This document shows positions 42,401 to 53,955 of a stretch of DNA of 64,000 bases, piece after piece. A program made the position numbers and the translations under genes. The number at the start of each line of letters is the position of its first letter. Positions within the stretch are counted from its first letter, which is position 1. Source of the stretch: Bombyx mori (Eukaryota; Arthropoda; Insecta; Lepidoptera; Bombycidae); assembly GCF_030269925.1 (NCBI RefSeq), contig NC_085121.1, positions 12,541,501 to 12,605,500 of the forward strand, read 5' to 3'. Below the pieces are notes generated by a model. The model saw nothing but the letters and a program-made list of their open reading frames with translations. It was not told the origin of the DNA and made no database searches.

Positions 42401-45400
42401 AAGGTCTGGCGAATACGTAGGGTGACGAACGGTTTCTAATTGCAGTTCCTGTAGAGTTAAAACGGTTTCTCGTGCTGTATGAGGTCTCGCGTTATCGATT
42501 CAGGAGTCGGAGCTGTTTCACTGAAAGTTTTGCTATCATTGTTCGGAGTTCGGCACAGTAAACATCTGCCGTTATCGCTTGACCAGATCGGAGAAAGTGA
42601 ATAACACAATGCTGAGACTACCAAACAATTAAGTACCATTACCTTTTATTGGTAAGGTTTGCTTTAGGACACTGTTGCGGCGTTTGACCTGGGGTCAGAC
42701 ATTGCATTTTTCGCTTACGGTTATCGTAAAAAATCCACTTTTCATTCCATGTCACAAATCGATTGAATATTCCTTCATTTCTATATCAATTCAACAAGGC
42801 AACACAAGTTTCAACATGCGTTTCTTTCTGCAGATCAGTCAAATCATGAGGCACCATTTTTCATATTTTTTTTATTTTATCGATTTGACGCAAATGAGTC
42901 AATATTGTCGGTAAGGTAAGGTTCGGATCGGCTTCCACCATCTCTTTCAATTCATTGTTATTCACATGTGTGGGCGGTCTTCCACACGGTTCGTTCTTCA
43001 AATCAAAATTTCCATCACAAAAGCGTTTAAACCAAAATCGCACGGTGCGTTTAGTAGCAATCCCCTCTCCAAACGCAAAATTTATATTGCATTTCTGCAG
43101 CGTTAATTTCGCGTCGGAACTCGTATTCAAAATCACTTGAATTTTCGAAGTATCCATATTTCTTGTCTAAGCTGAATTAAAAAAACAACTGAAAGTCGAT
43201 AATCGAATGTTGCACATTTTTTAAAAGAAGAACCTCATATAAGTACCATTTGAAAAAAGTTTCACTTAATAATCTCAAACCATGAAGGTTCTATGTCAAT
43301 TCGAATTACCTATTACAATAAAACGTCAATTTCATACTTTAACCCCTATTAAATGGAGTTTAATGCCGCTTTCTCATTATTCGTAGACGCTTAATAATAT
43401 TACAATATTTCGAAATGAAAACAAAACACGCTCACATGCTTTATCTCTCACTGGATGCACACATCCGCAGCGTTCAAATAATTCCTCAGTATAGTACGCC
43501 AACTGACAAGCTCCATAAGAATAAACCTCCAATATTATTTAGTAATGTTTTCTTTCACAAACATAATCGAAGACATGCTCAAATCTCGGGACAGTGACCA
43601 AATTGGAACGAAAATAGGTTTTCCACTTTAGGCATTATCTGAATTGCGATATTAAATGGATTTTCCGGCCGTTCACAGGCCTTCGTGGTAAAGTTGAAAA
43701 TCGCATATCGAAAGTATTTGCTTGTGTACCTTTTTTTTTTTTTTTTCCACAGGAGAAAATCGCCGGATCCCCACCCGCGCGGCAGGTGGGGTATGTGGGA
43801 GTTGAACCTCACTAAAAACTCCTGCCGCTCACAACCGGCGCCCTACCTCGGACCGGGCCGGAGCCCAGTCGGGGCTATTGAAACGGCGGGACAGGGTTGA
43901 CGCAGAGCACATTACATCCATCCCACCGTCCCACGGACGCCGGGCCGGTGGCCGCCAGCGACACGACCACCGGTTCCCTCGTTCAGCGGGCCGAGAGCCC
44001 GCTTTGATGGCGCCGCGTTACACCTTCCCCCAGAGCGGTCGGGGGAACGCGGTCTACCATCACCCGGCTTCCTATTGCGGGTGAGCGTGCAAGCACGCCA
44101 CCCCACGTCTGGGTCTCTCCCCGCACAAAACGGGTGGGACCCCTAGCTCTTAGGGGGCCAGGTCACGGATACGACCCCGGTCCCGACCCCCTGCTCGGCG
44201 GCGGCGGGTTTCTGCGTAGTGAGGAGAGCTTTCCCTCACTCGCCCCGCCGCCTCCTTCTGCGAGATGGTGCACTCGCAGAAGTCGAGCATAGCCTTCCAT
44301 GACTCATCGCTGCCAAGCATCGACGCCACGACACCAGGCAGCGACAAGTCAGGTCCTATCTTTGCGATCAGGACACGGCGCTGCACCTCCCACGCGGGGC
44401 AGACAGCGAGCGTATGCTCCGCCGTGTCCAGGTCGTGTCCACAATGGTGACACCTCGTCGTCGGCTCAGCCCCTATCCGGCGCAGGTACTTCCCGAAGCA
44501 TCCGTGCCCGGTCAGCACCTGCACCAGACGAAAGGTGAGACGTCCTTCGCCACGATTCACCCAGTCATCAAAGACCGGGTAAACCGCCTCGACGGTCCGT
44601 AGCCCCCACGTGGGGTTGGCCAATCGCCTCGACCACGACTCGAGCACGGACCGCCGAGAATGGGCCTTCCGCGCCCGCAGCTCACTTTCGGGGAGACGCG
44701 CCACGCCCCGAGCACGAAGCTCGCTGCGCCACCGATAGTCGGCAGCGAGCGACTCCGCCTCCAGCTCCCATGGCGGCGTCCCCGCCAAAACACACGCCGC
44801 CTCGAAGGAGACGGTGCGATATCCGCGGATGACCCTGATGGCAACGGTGCGCTGCGGCCGGCGCAGGAACCGAGCCATAGTGGCCCGGTTGCGCGGCTCA
44901 GCCCACACAGGTGCACCGTACAGGGCCATCGATCGCACCACCCCCGCGTAGAGGCGGCGCACAACCTGATCCGGTCCCCCAATATTCGGGAGCAGCCGGC
45001 TCAAAGAACCGGCCGTCCTCATCAATCGGGGGACTGCTTGTGTACCTTAGATAATATTTGAGGATAGAGCAGAGGCAGATTTTAAGAAATATTTATTGAA
45101 TTAATAAAAATCAATATTACAGTTTAAATCTGAAATCACTAAGCTTTCGAATGCTTTGACGCCAAAGTTTTTGAGGTTTTTTTTCAAATCCAGAAGTTTT
45201 TTTTTTTAGTGTGCGACCTTTCTTTATTGGTACATATAGGTATTCAGTATAGGTATAGCTATTGCACGTACACATAAATAAATAAATAAGCCTTTATAGC
45301 TGTTAGAGTTAAACTTATTTAACTAAACATAAAATGATAACAGTAGAGGTAAGAAAACCAAAAAATTCACTTAAACTAAACTAAAACATATCTCGGAATT

Positions 45401-48400
45401 CTACTTATCTCTCCTCTTAACAGCTTCAAGTCTTTACGGCTTAAGTACGGCTCCTTAAATACAGATACCTACAGCAAGACTAGTGCCAACCCTAAAAATT
45501 TATTATTAGGAAATCAATGCATCGTTGTCTAGTAACCTGCATAAATATTAGTCAGTTAAATCACCTTTGTTTTATTTACATAGATTTTTATAACTATAAT
45601 AAAATGAAGTGAAATTAAATCAATAAACTCAGCAAAAATCTAGTCACCGAGTATACGTGAAGTCGTCCATCGGGTATTTCATTCGAATATCTGCATCCTC
45701 TCTCTTCAAAATATTCGTATTTTAACAGAGAATCATTTTCTGTTTTCACCATAGAGAATAGCAACTCGAAACGGCTTACAGCTAACGTTTTTAGTCCATA
45801 TTTCAGTTTTGCGTCTAAATAATTCGTCAATAGCTCCTCGGCGCTGTGTATTGAAACCTATTAAAATGAATTCGATAAATTTCCCCCCAGATTAGAGCCC
45901 CGTGAACTCACCTGCTCGCTCTGTTACGCCGGTATAGCCTATCAAGGCTTAGGTAAGTAAAAAAAAAAACTTTTTTATTTTTATTTGCCTTAACGATAGC
46001 AACGGATCTGGTTTGTAAAGCCTCTAATAACCTTATCATCGTTTTACATAGTCTTTCGTCTAATTTTTAAACGTAATTTAGTCGAACACCTATGTTAATT
46101 ATATAATTATATAATTTAACGGTAGGCAGCGGCTTGGCTCTGCTCCTGGCATTGCTGAAGTCCATGGGCGACGGTAACCACTTACCATCAGGCGGGCCGT
46201 ATGATCATCTGCCTACAAAGGGCAATCTTTTTTTTTAAATAATAATACATTAAATATATTCAGTGACCGCGTCCACAAGTATATTCTCAGTGACCTCGAA
46301 TTGTGCCACCACATCAAAATACCATCTCTTAACTCTTAATCGCATTTGAAGCTAAATCATAAGAAAGACATAAAACGTGTTACTATAACCTGGTACACAT
46401 CACTTCTATTATTATTTATTATGGAATTTAGGATTGAATCACGCTGATTACTTTTTACGTCCGATAACACTTGAAGTTAATTAAAACCTGTATATTTTCT
46501 TAAAAGAAACACGATGAGCTGCTTATTTTACAAATACATTTATTACAATATCCTTAATAATATTTAGGCAGCGGCTTGGCTCTGCCCATGGCATTGCTGA
46601 CGTTCATGAGCGACGGTAACCACTTGCCATCAGGTGGGCCGTATGCTCGTCTGCCTGCTGTGGCAATAAAAATAATAATATTAATAAATGTGCAACATTC
46701 ATAAAACTTTTTTTTGTTACCCTGTACTTTATATAGTTAGTTTTATGTATCTGTACCTAATTTTGAAATAGGCTGTTAAAATGTCAAGAAGCGTAAACCC
46801 TGTCGCATGCATTTCCTCAATCATCACCTTCGATTCGCAGCGAAACATGAATTAAAAATTGCCATTCCGAGTTTCGCGATTCTAGTTTTTTTTTTTATGA
46901 TTTAGCGTTTACTGGTGGCTCTGAGGCCTTTCCAGTTTCACAAGGACAGGTGAGCGAGCAAGGTCTCAACCAGAAGGGGTGGGATTTGCTCACAGCTACC
47001 CGAGCGCCTCCAAGGGAGACCTAACAACTCAAGAGTAGCTGCTTCGCGAATGAATCTACTACCGGATCGGAATCGCGAGCCGCTGAGAAGATGCGGCGAA
47101 AAACTCAACGGGCTTCTAGATTCTGCGAAGCACTGCCCTTGCTAGAGATATTGTTAGCAAAGTCTCCGAGTACCGAGAGCTCGCCCATACGTCTGGTGAA
47201 ACTCAAATAGCCCTTCGAAGCTACTAGCATATACTTATAGACAAAAAACTAATAACAATATTGTGTTAATCTATTAATGATTAATAATATAATTAATCGT
47301 ACTTTTCCGTCGGCTAATAGTCGGAAACTCAGTAAACCGGGCCCAGTAGTTTTGTTCACAACAAAAATGTTTCCGGTAAGCATCCTGTAAATAAATATAA
47401 CAACAGTATAAGCCGTGTAACGATTTATCTCAAATTAGACGCTGTCCGTGTCTGAATTTCAGAGGCTTATCTCTTAGGTATCTAGGTGATAACGCTATAT
47501 TAAATACGTCAGCTTCAGGGTCCGACTCAGTTTTTAATCACAAATGTCTTTTTTCAATCGAAAAAACAATATGATTACTATGATAATTCATGATTATAAA
47601 TAAATATTAAAAATGCATAAGGCCTATGTAATTATTATTACAATTGTTCAAGATGCAAATCGTTCGATATGCTATATAATCTATACTTAAAAAAGGTGTA
47701 ATTGCATAATATATAGTAATAACAATTTTAACAACAAAATTACAGTATAATATTTATCGACCTTTTAAACCTTCCCTGGACTTCCACAAATAATTCAAGA
47801 CCAAAATTAGCCAAATCGGTCCAGCCGTTCTCGAGTTTTAGCGAGACTAACGAACAGCAATCCATTTTTATATATATAGATAAATAGATAAACAAATAAA
47901 TAAATTAATTAACTGTAAATCACATGGATCTATTTATTACAATCCTTATGTATCTTTAGTAACTCGAATTAGCATGTTTATGCCAACGTATCGAAACTTA
48001 ACATCACTCGTAATAATTTTTTATTAGTCGGACGGGCAACAAACTCACAGCCCACCTAAATTCAAGTGGTCCCTAGAGCCCATAGACATCACAACGTGAA
48101 TCTCGCTAACTGTCTTGAGACATGAGTCCTAAGTCTCGATCATATAGCATAACAACTGCCTCATCCTTCAAACAAGATCCCAATTACTGCTTCGTGATAG
48201 AAATAGTCATTATCATGTGGCCTTGTGACAACAAAAAATCTTTGAAAAATTTATTATTGCTACATTGTGTAGTGCACACCTGTATGTGATTAGTATTTAT
48301 CACAAAGTTGTATTCTGTGTCATACTCACTCGTGTTGCATAGTGTTGAACGCATAGCACGGACCGCCTTCCGAATCCACTGAGCTAAATATCTCGCAACA

Positions 48401-50621
48401 TGGATATCGTATACCATTGTAGTTGCATTCAGAAAGGAGTTCTTCGCAAGGTTTGTGAATCTAGTGTGTAAATACATACATTAATGTGGTTCAGTGAATT
48501 TTGAAAAATGTTCTACAATTTGTAAAAGTGTGTGTGTAGCTATTTGATTTTTGCAAGACAAATTCGTTGTTTTAAATGAGTTTTTTTTTTATTACTTAGA
48601 TGGGTGGACGAGTTCACAGCCCACTTGGTGTTAAGTGGTTACTGGAGCCCATAGACATCCACAACGTAAATGCGCCACCCACTTTGAGATACAAGTTCTA
48701 AGGTCTCAAGTATAGTTATCTAGATAAGTAGATAATAGTAAAATCTAGATGTACAAGAAATACGTTGATAAACAGGAAAAATAGACATAAATTAAAAGAA
48801 AATATTATACTTAAAGAAATCTCTTTTTGGACGTTTCTTTCTTCTTGATTTCGCGAATTCAAATTATATGAAGAGCCATTGCTAACAATCTCAGATAGGT
48901 ACTTAAGACATTCATTCAAAAGCCTAGTTATTCATAGTCCATTAGTAATTCATAGTCCATTAGTAGTTCATAGACATTAATAGCTCGTTATCGGTAACCG
49001 CTAATCAAAGAATTCATTTTCGTAATATTAAACAAATGATTTGACTAACATTTTCAATGATTTCCCTCCAATGAACATCACAAGCGACTGTTTCGCCGCA
49101 TGGCAAGCATTGTACATTCTTACACGTACCACGAGCATACAGTAAGTCTGATAAATATCTCTTGTGATCGTAGCTAAGATTTTTTAATAGATCCGCTAAA
49201 AATATTAATAATCGAAGCTATGTTCGTTGATTTTTTCCGTAGCAATGAAGCAATGAATCGACAAGATTTTTTTGTAACCTTTTTTTGTTTGGGAATGACA
49301 AACCTTTTGTAACAAAGTAATAAATACACTGACTATTTTTAAAGTTATATTGTAGTTCTAAAAAATAAATGTGCCAAAGTAATAAATACACTATTTTTAA
49401 AATAACATAGTTCTAAAAAATAAAATCACTGACTATTCTGAAAACTATATAGTTCTATGCTAGTAAAACCCCCTAAATAAAGAATACTATAACGGTATTT
49501 TTTTGTTTGTTAATCAATACTAATTTGCATATCACATCATTTGTACCTGAAACCGCTGCGTTCATTCACCAAGGTTTTCGGGAGATCATTTAAACAAAAT
49601 ATCCTCAATGTAATCAAGATTTTCATCACTCAGCTTGAGATTACCCGAGCGTTACGACATCATATCCTCATTTTAGCCTATCATAATGAGGCTAAAATAC
49701 AGCTAATAGATATAGGCGGCTATTTTTTAACTCAAAATATAAGTACTTACGATATAAATTAGTAAACTTCCTCTGTACCACTTTGGTATCGGTGTTCTCG
49801 CACACCGTGACCGCCGGGAACACGGAGATCCACCCTAGATACCTCGTGTCTGGAGTAAAACTAACTCCTACGCCAAGACTAGCCACGGGAGCCAACAAGA
49901 TGTATAAGCATCCCGTAAATATTAACAAAATCGTCAACCAAAATAATCTAGAAAGAAAACAAGCTACGTCATTTACCAAATATATTTTTTGTAATTTTTA
50001 TTTTATTTCCATTCGCAAAATATGTATACCTAAATAATTAGTACTTTTACTAGTTATTAGGATATTTTTATATTAAATAATTACTAGTTATTGGGACTAC
50101 TTCGAGTAACGCTAAGTTGAACTTACATCGTCTAATTTTTTATATTTTTTTATTTACATAATAAGAACCGTTAGGTATGAAATAGCCACAATTTTTTTTT
50201 AGTTGTACTAAGTTACTGATTATTTCAAAATGAAACCGCTTCCAGTAAGCCCTGAGATGGCTTATTCTATTGACGCGAAGACAAAATAATTAAAATTAAG
50301 CATCACATTTAAGGGGGGGCCGCGAACCGGGGTTGGAGTGCCGGTGGCATACCTGCCTTCGTGTACGGCAGCGCATTACGTTTTAAAATATATAATTGCG
50401 GCTAACACATACACAGAACACATATTTGATATTAGATTATTATATATGTAAAAGGTAAATGGTTTTTTAAAAGACCAAGTTTTTTTGTGTCTGTCAACTG
50501 AACATGTCTCTCTAACTTACCTCGCAAAAGTATTATTTTGATCATGAAATAACCCATTCAAGCCGTGGATTCCACTATTTTTTCCGAAGAACCATAACCG
50601 GTCGAACATTGAAACTCCCAT
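39420..50621 (-). CDS. Pickpocket-family DEG/ENaC sodium channel, 11 exons
   Basis: Exons (minus): 50521-50621, 49751-49947, 49050-49195, 48330-48460, 47303-47384, 45657-45857, 43436-43526, 41883-41936, 41446-41536, 40294-40406, 39420-39514. All have GT/AG ends and matching phases, giving 433 residues, a usual ppk length. The N-terminal motif is GIHGLNGLF (the family's xHGxxY/L gate region, about 17-25). TM1 is LFWLTILLIFTGCLYILLAP (35-54), followed by WISVFPAVTVCEN. The extracellular Cys-rich domain has CKNVQCLPCGE, CEELLSECNYNG, PCYAFNTM, NKTTGPG, GCRYSNE, YGACQLAYYTEELFERCGCV, YCNYTGLNCL and CAPSC, then MSSLPALRYHRSLTRSRLEI. TM2 is SIGGIVGLFFSASILSVVEL (404-423). The selectivity filter GxS reads SAS. 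In insects these are epithelial or sensory sodium channels; which ppk number it matches I cannot say. An intron hosts a mariner and an R1-clade LINE. Confidence 0.92.
39725..39875 (-). mobile_element. Bm1-type SINE, 3' fragment
   Basis: T-rich start then GTGGACGAGCTCACAGCCCA ... CACCTTGAGATATAAGTTCT; minus orientation, in the last ppk intron. Confidence 0.8.
40505..40865 (-). mobile_element. Jockey-like LINE, 3' end fragment
   Basis: T tract, then the 3' UTR with the pseudoknot module (plus-strand CCACTGAGAAGATCCAGCGA) and the last part of ORF2 (RRTRR-type tail). Lies in a ppk intron. Confidence 0.8.
40925..41325 (+). repeat. Probable retroelement 3' end
   Basis: Contains GGGAAACGGGGGTGACTGAA, CGAACAGCAATAGCTGAGCC, a T/C-rich run and GTGAAAGGCAATAAATGATT, which looks like a polyadenylated 3' end. 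Single copy in this window; family unknown. Confidence 0.4.
42129..43346 (-). mobile_element. Mariner element (DD34D), 1218 bp, inactivated
   Basis: 20-bp terminal inverted repeats GGGGTTAAAGTATGAAATTG with TA duplications (42127-42128 and 43347-43348). The minus strand encodes a transposase from an ATG at 43157: FAFGEGIATKRTVRFWFKRF, GRPPTHVNNNEL, then after an in-frame stop WNEKWIFYDN, later DNARPHTARETV and YSPDLAPTDYHFFRDL. The DNA..TD spacing of 34 residues makes it DD34D. The first catalytic Asp (GDEKW in active relatives) is Asn here, and there are several stops and shifts. It ends 90 bp from ppk exon 7 (43436-43526). Confidence 0.85.
43733..45034 (-). mobile_element. 5'-truncated R1-clade retrotransposon with 14-bp target duplication
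   Basis: Flanked by TGCTTGTGTACCTT on both sides (43719-43732 and 45035-45048). The poly(A) reads as T's at 43733-43746 on the plus strand. Inserted in the ppk intron between exons 45657-45857 and 43436-43526, in the sense orientation. Confidence 0.88.
44150..45034 (-). CDS. R1-clade LINE ORF2 C-terminal domain (partial)
   Basis: About 291 residues after the RT core: RRLYAGVVRSMALYGAPVWA (thumb), RRPQRTVAIRVIRGYRTVSF, EAACVLAGTPPWELEAESLA, LTGHGCFGKYLRRIG, zinc knuckle CHHCGHDLDTAEHTLAVCPAW, SWKAMLDFCECTISQKEAAG. Clearly the same family as 37459-38199, with a longer N-terminal part and a different end. The frame is intact but the catalytic part is missing. Confidence 0.85.
   Translation of the reverse strand, partial: VPRLMRTAGSLSRLLPNIGGPDQVVRRLYAGVVRSMALYGAPVWAEPRNRATMARFLRRPQRTVAIRVIRGYRTVSFEAACVLAGTPPWELEAESLAADYRWRSELRARGVARLPESELRARKAHSRRSVLESWSRRLANPTWGLRTVEAVYPVFDDWVNRGEGRLTFRLVQVLTGHGCFGKYLRRIGAEPTTRCHHCGHDLDTAEHTLAVCPAWEVQRRVLIAKIGPDLSLPGVVASMLGSDESWKAMLDFCECTISQKEAAGRVRESSPHYAETRRRRAGGRDRGRIRDLAP
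45888..45965 (+). mobile_element. Jockey-like LINE, 3' tail scrap
   Basis: TTAGAGCCCCGTGAACTCAC ... CAAGGCTTAGGTAAG then poly(A); begins about 30 bp upstream of ppk exon 6. Confidence 0.6.
46121..46235 (+). repeat. Short dispersed 3' repeat (family B)
   Basis: GGTAGGCAGCGGCTTGGCTC ... TTACCATCAGGCGGGCCGTA ... GGGCAAT; plus orientation. Confidence 0.8.
46567..46672 (+). repeat. Short dispersed 3' repeat (family B)
   Basis: GGCAGCGGCTTGGCTCTGCC ... GCCATCAGGTGGGCCGTATG ... GGCAATAAAAA; second copy within 450 bp, same orientation. Confidence 0.8.
46885..47230 (-). mobile_element. Jockey-like LINE (33-kb subfamily), 3' UTR fragment
   Basis: Minus-strand match to the 3' UTR at 36745-36970 (plus-strand CCTTTCCAGTTTCACAAGGA, CGAGCGCCTCCAAGGGAGAC, ACCGGATCGGAATCGCGAGC). 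Lies next to ppk exon 5 (47303-47384). Confidence 0.75.
47755..47880 (-). mobile_element. Helitron 5' fragment
   Basis: Same sequence as the 5' part of the Helitron at 9350-9637, with the TC terminus near 47879; the 3' end is missing. Confidence 0.65.
48022..48216 (-). mobile_element. Degenerate Bm1-type SINE
   Basis: Minus-strand body with many changes (CAACAAACTCACAGCCCACC ... CCTCATCCTTCAAAC). Confidence 0.6.
48580..48718 (-). mobile_element. Bm1-type SINE, 3' fragment
   Basis: TTACTTAGATGGGTGGACGA ... CCACTTTGAGATACAAGTTC; minus orientation, in a ppk intron. Confidence 0.8.
48929..48977. repeat. Short tandem repeat, unit about 17 bp
   Basis: Three imperfect copies of TTCATAGTCCATTAGTA. 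Confidence 0.75.
49314..49432. repeat. Imperfect tandem duplication, unit about 60 bp
   Basis: AAAGTAATAAATACACT ... AGTTCTAAAAAATAAA occurs twice, with a shortened third trace up to about 49460. Confidence 0.7.
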
Positions 50622-50638
50622 TTTTACTTGTCACACAC

Positions 50639-50646
50639 TTTATATA
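50639..50646 (-). promoter_or_regulatory. Possible TATA box just upstream of the ppk start exon
   Basis: TATATAAA on the minus strand, 18-25 bp before the ATG at 50621. A start 25-30 bp downstream would fall at or after that ATG. If this box is used, the next in-frame Met (codon 5, 50609) may initiate. Confidence 0.35.
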
Positions 50647-50671
50647 GACACTTTCAACGTATGCTCACTTG

Positions 50672-50898
50672 TGAGTCCGCACGGGTAGGTACCACCACCC
50701 TGCCTATTTCTGCCGTGAAGCAGTAATGCGTCGGTTTGAAGGGTGGGGCAGCCGTTGTAACTATACTGAGACTTTAGAACTTGTATCTCTGGGTGGGTGG
50801 CGCGTCTACGTTGTAGATGTCTATAGGCTCCAGTAACCACTTAACACCAGGTGGGCTGTGAGCTCGTCCACCCATCTAAGCAATAAAAAAAAAAAAAA
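50672..50898 (+). mobile_element. Bm1-type SINE, 3' half
   Basis: GTGAGTCCGCACGGGTAGGT ... TCTGCCGTGAAGCAGTAATG ... CACCCATCTAAGCAATAAAA; one of the least diverged copies. It starts about 25 bp from the possible ppk TATA box. Confidence 0.85.
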
Positions 50899-51504
50899 TT
50901 TTTCACTAAGCACAACAATAATAAACATACCAAATTCGTATATAATTTTGTTATCTATGTAATAAACAGAATTTTATTCACTTTACTCGAATTTAGACAT
51001 AATTAATTATACTTACTTTTACGGCTTAATATCGTGTTTCGTATTGTCATTATATATTTCAAATGTCGACGAATAACACGTTAGTCGTCCGTGACCAAGG
51101 AAAGTGCATATTCGATGCGTCGAAGACAATATAGTGACAATAAAAAAACGTATTTAACCGTAAAAGTATAAAGTTTTAATTCTTATGGATGGCATTGAAA
51201 AAAAATAGGCATTCCTTTTATAGGCAACGTCTTATTTCTCTGTTCAAGTTTACCATTATCATCAAATAGACTCTCGTTTAAAGTATCAGCTATTCAAGTC
51301 AAAAATAGTGAGTGGGTATGAAATGTAGAACAAGCCAACAACAATTTAAAAAATTGAAATTACTCGAAAAATTATTTTCAATTAGCTTAAAAGCTGTTTT
51401 TTATCAAATATGCACATCGGTTCACTAATGTTATTACTGGTAATGAATAATTCTAAAATCATAACAAATCGAATACATATTATATAAATTAAATATTTTC
51501 ATTT

Positions 51505-51772
51505 TCAAAACATGGGCAGGCGAGATCACACCACACTTGATGTTAAGTGGTCACCGAAGCCCATAGACATCAACAACGTAAATGCCGCCACTTACCTTGA
51601 CTTAACACGTAACTACCACTTACGTTGTAGTGTAAAACTGATACTTGGAAATCGTGACGATCTAAATCTCAATTTTACAGTACAATGGCTGCCCCACCCT
51701 TCAAACCGAAACGCATTACTGCTTGACGGTAGAAATAGGCAGGATGGTTGTAGTTGTTTTACTCACACTGTC
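51505..51772 (-). mobile_element. Degenerate Bm1-type SINE
   Basis: Minus-strand Bm1 body (TTGATGTTAAGTGGTCACCG ... CTGCCCCACCCTTCAAACCG) with an internal insertion of about 60 bp. 51773-53269 beyond it holds no gene I can support. Confidence 0.65.
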
Positions 51773-53269
51773 TGAATCATCAGAAAACTAAGTTAACTTA
51801 AAGTAATGACTGTGGCTTGCAAAAGATTTTTTTTCCACAGGAACTAAATGTTTCTAGAACAATAATAGCCTATATTATTCTTGGAAAAAATATTTACCCG
51901 CCAAGAAGTATCTTCAGAATTCATTCGGCCAATTCGGAGTTTAACCTGAGTAAACAAACAGACGACCAGAGATTTATCTTTAACAAAAAAAAGAGAATGT
52001 TGAAGATTTTCGAAAGAGAACTCTTTATTTTGAAATCACAGTCAAACACAAACTTTAATACATTTACACTTAAGCTAACACTAAATATAAAATTGTTACT
52101 ATAAAATAAAAATTAACTAACTAATAAACAATCATATTACATAAACCTGATTCAACTGGAATATAAATTCAAAAATCTAAAACCGGCAAAACGAGTAAAA
52201 AACTTACTACAAAAGAAGGTTGAATGACTTCGTCAAAATAAATATAAAAATATTTCCTTATTATGTATTTAATGTATTTTAACTAAGGACAAATTAAAAA
52301 CATTCGTGAAAGATTAGGTACTAACTATATCCTAATGTACCTACTTATAGTCATACTGTGCTATAACACATTACATCATTAATTATGAGATCAACAACAT
52401 AATCTAGTATAGATGAGCTAATGTGCTAAAAACAAACATGTGATTATAATTTATTATTGAAGAGTAAATTCAATAACACTGAAAAATGAATGCGACTTGT
52501 GAAAAATCAACATGGCGTCATATTTTGGCGGTATGAAATAAAAAAAAAATTGGATTGATCTTTTTAATGTTACATTCCTATAGCTCTAGTGTTGTCCAGC
52601 AGATATCATTATAATCAACTACATATACATAAGACATTTTCATATTTCGTAATAAATCCAAAATCAATATATATTTTGTTTTTAAGCATGATATACCACA
52701 ACGAATATACAATCAGAAGCTTCATTTCACAAAAATGACGTCTTCTCCTATATATACAATGACATATTAAACTCTGTCCATATACGATTCGATGGCAAAT
52801 CTTACTTATACTCGTACGCCGAACTATAGAACTTATTGAGATCATATTTAACTATTTCTTTACTTAATACAATTTTTTTTCATAAATTTTTCCAAAAACT
52901 TATTTTAGTGGGCTTACCCACATTTTTTTTCATTGTGAAATTACAGATTTTAATCCATACAGCCAAAACAACAAATATTTCACACAAATAATCTTTTTTT
53001 TTCTCCGTAAAACGGAACAATAAACAATTTAAAATAATTGAATATGTAATTTCGAAAACTGATTATTTTCTAAAGCAGTGTAAAATTTAAAATGAGAGAT
53101 ATATTTTGAGATATATTTTAGTGTTAATTAGCAATTGAAAATTACTGGAATTATTAAAAAATGGGTGTAGGTACAAAACTACATGTATATGAAAAAACGT
53201 ATTTGACAAAATATGCGACATGTGCCCTTTTCGAAATTGCATATTCAATTAAATAACTATGTGAATAAC

Positions 53270-53371
53270 CTCTTGAACCAAGACGTCACTGTTGTTGCAT
53301 TATTATTGTCAATAGTTTCGTTTTCCAATGGATCTGCGTACTCCTTTTCGACTACAGTATTACTCGATGCT
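53270..53371 (-). CDS. Candidate pickpocket N-terminal cassette exon
   Basis: Open 102-bp segment between AG (TTTTGTTAG) and GT (AAGAG|GTTATT, weak donor), phase 2 on both sides. It encodes ASSNTVVEKEYADPLENET then IDNNNATTVTSWFK. It resembles the exon at 54751-54932 (YADP ... TT ... S/C-WFKR against CWFRR), suggesting exon duplication. It can splice in frame to 50574, where an internal AG gives S-GIHGLNGLF. It is cytoplasmic by position. Whether it is used is unknown. Confidence 0.45.
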
Positions 53372-53702
53372 CTAACAAAAAAGAAATAAAGTAGATCCTA
53401 TTAAGTTCTGATGTTTTAGATATTTTTACACGGGTGGGATTATACAGTGTGTGATTTCAAATAATTTTAGGTCATTTATATAATCCCATCGTTACAAAAC
53501 CTCTGGTTGCTTTGTACTTTTTTCGCTATTTCGGTATATTTCGAACTCAGCGGACCATTCCTATTTCGAAAAATCACCTTTCACGAAAATTCGCGCATCA
53601 GAACAATAAATACATTATAATATGAGAAATCAGTCTAATTTTATCGAAGTTAGTTAGGTGATTAGTCAGTATTTTTCATGCATTGAAATTTTAATATCCT
53701 TT

Positions 53703-53955
53703 ATAGATTTTTTTATTGCTTAGATGGGAGACGATCTCACAGCCCACCTGGTGTTAAGTGGTTACTAGAGCCCATAGACATCTACAACATGAATGCGCCA
53801 CCCACCTTGAGATATAAGTTCTAAGGTCTCAAGTATAATTATAACGGCTGCCCCACCCTTCAAACCGAAAGGCATTACTGCTTCACGGCAGAAATAGGCA
53901 GGGTGGTGGTACTCACCCGCGCGGACTCACAAGAGGTCCTACCAACAGTAAGGTT
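53703..53955 (-). mobile_element. Bm1-type SINE, 3' two thirds
   Basis: TTTTTTATTGCTTAGATGGG ... CAGCCCACCTGGTGTTAAGT ... GGACTCACAAGAGGTCCTAC; minus orientation. Confidence 0.85.

Noticed and set aside
51817..52104. Plus-strand frame preceded by a good T-rich AG acceptor
   Set aside because: Lys/Asn/Ile-rich, as chance frames are in AT-rich DNA; no partner exon in phase and no motif found.
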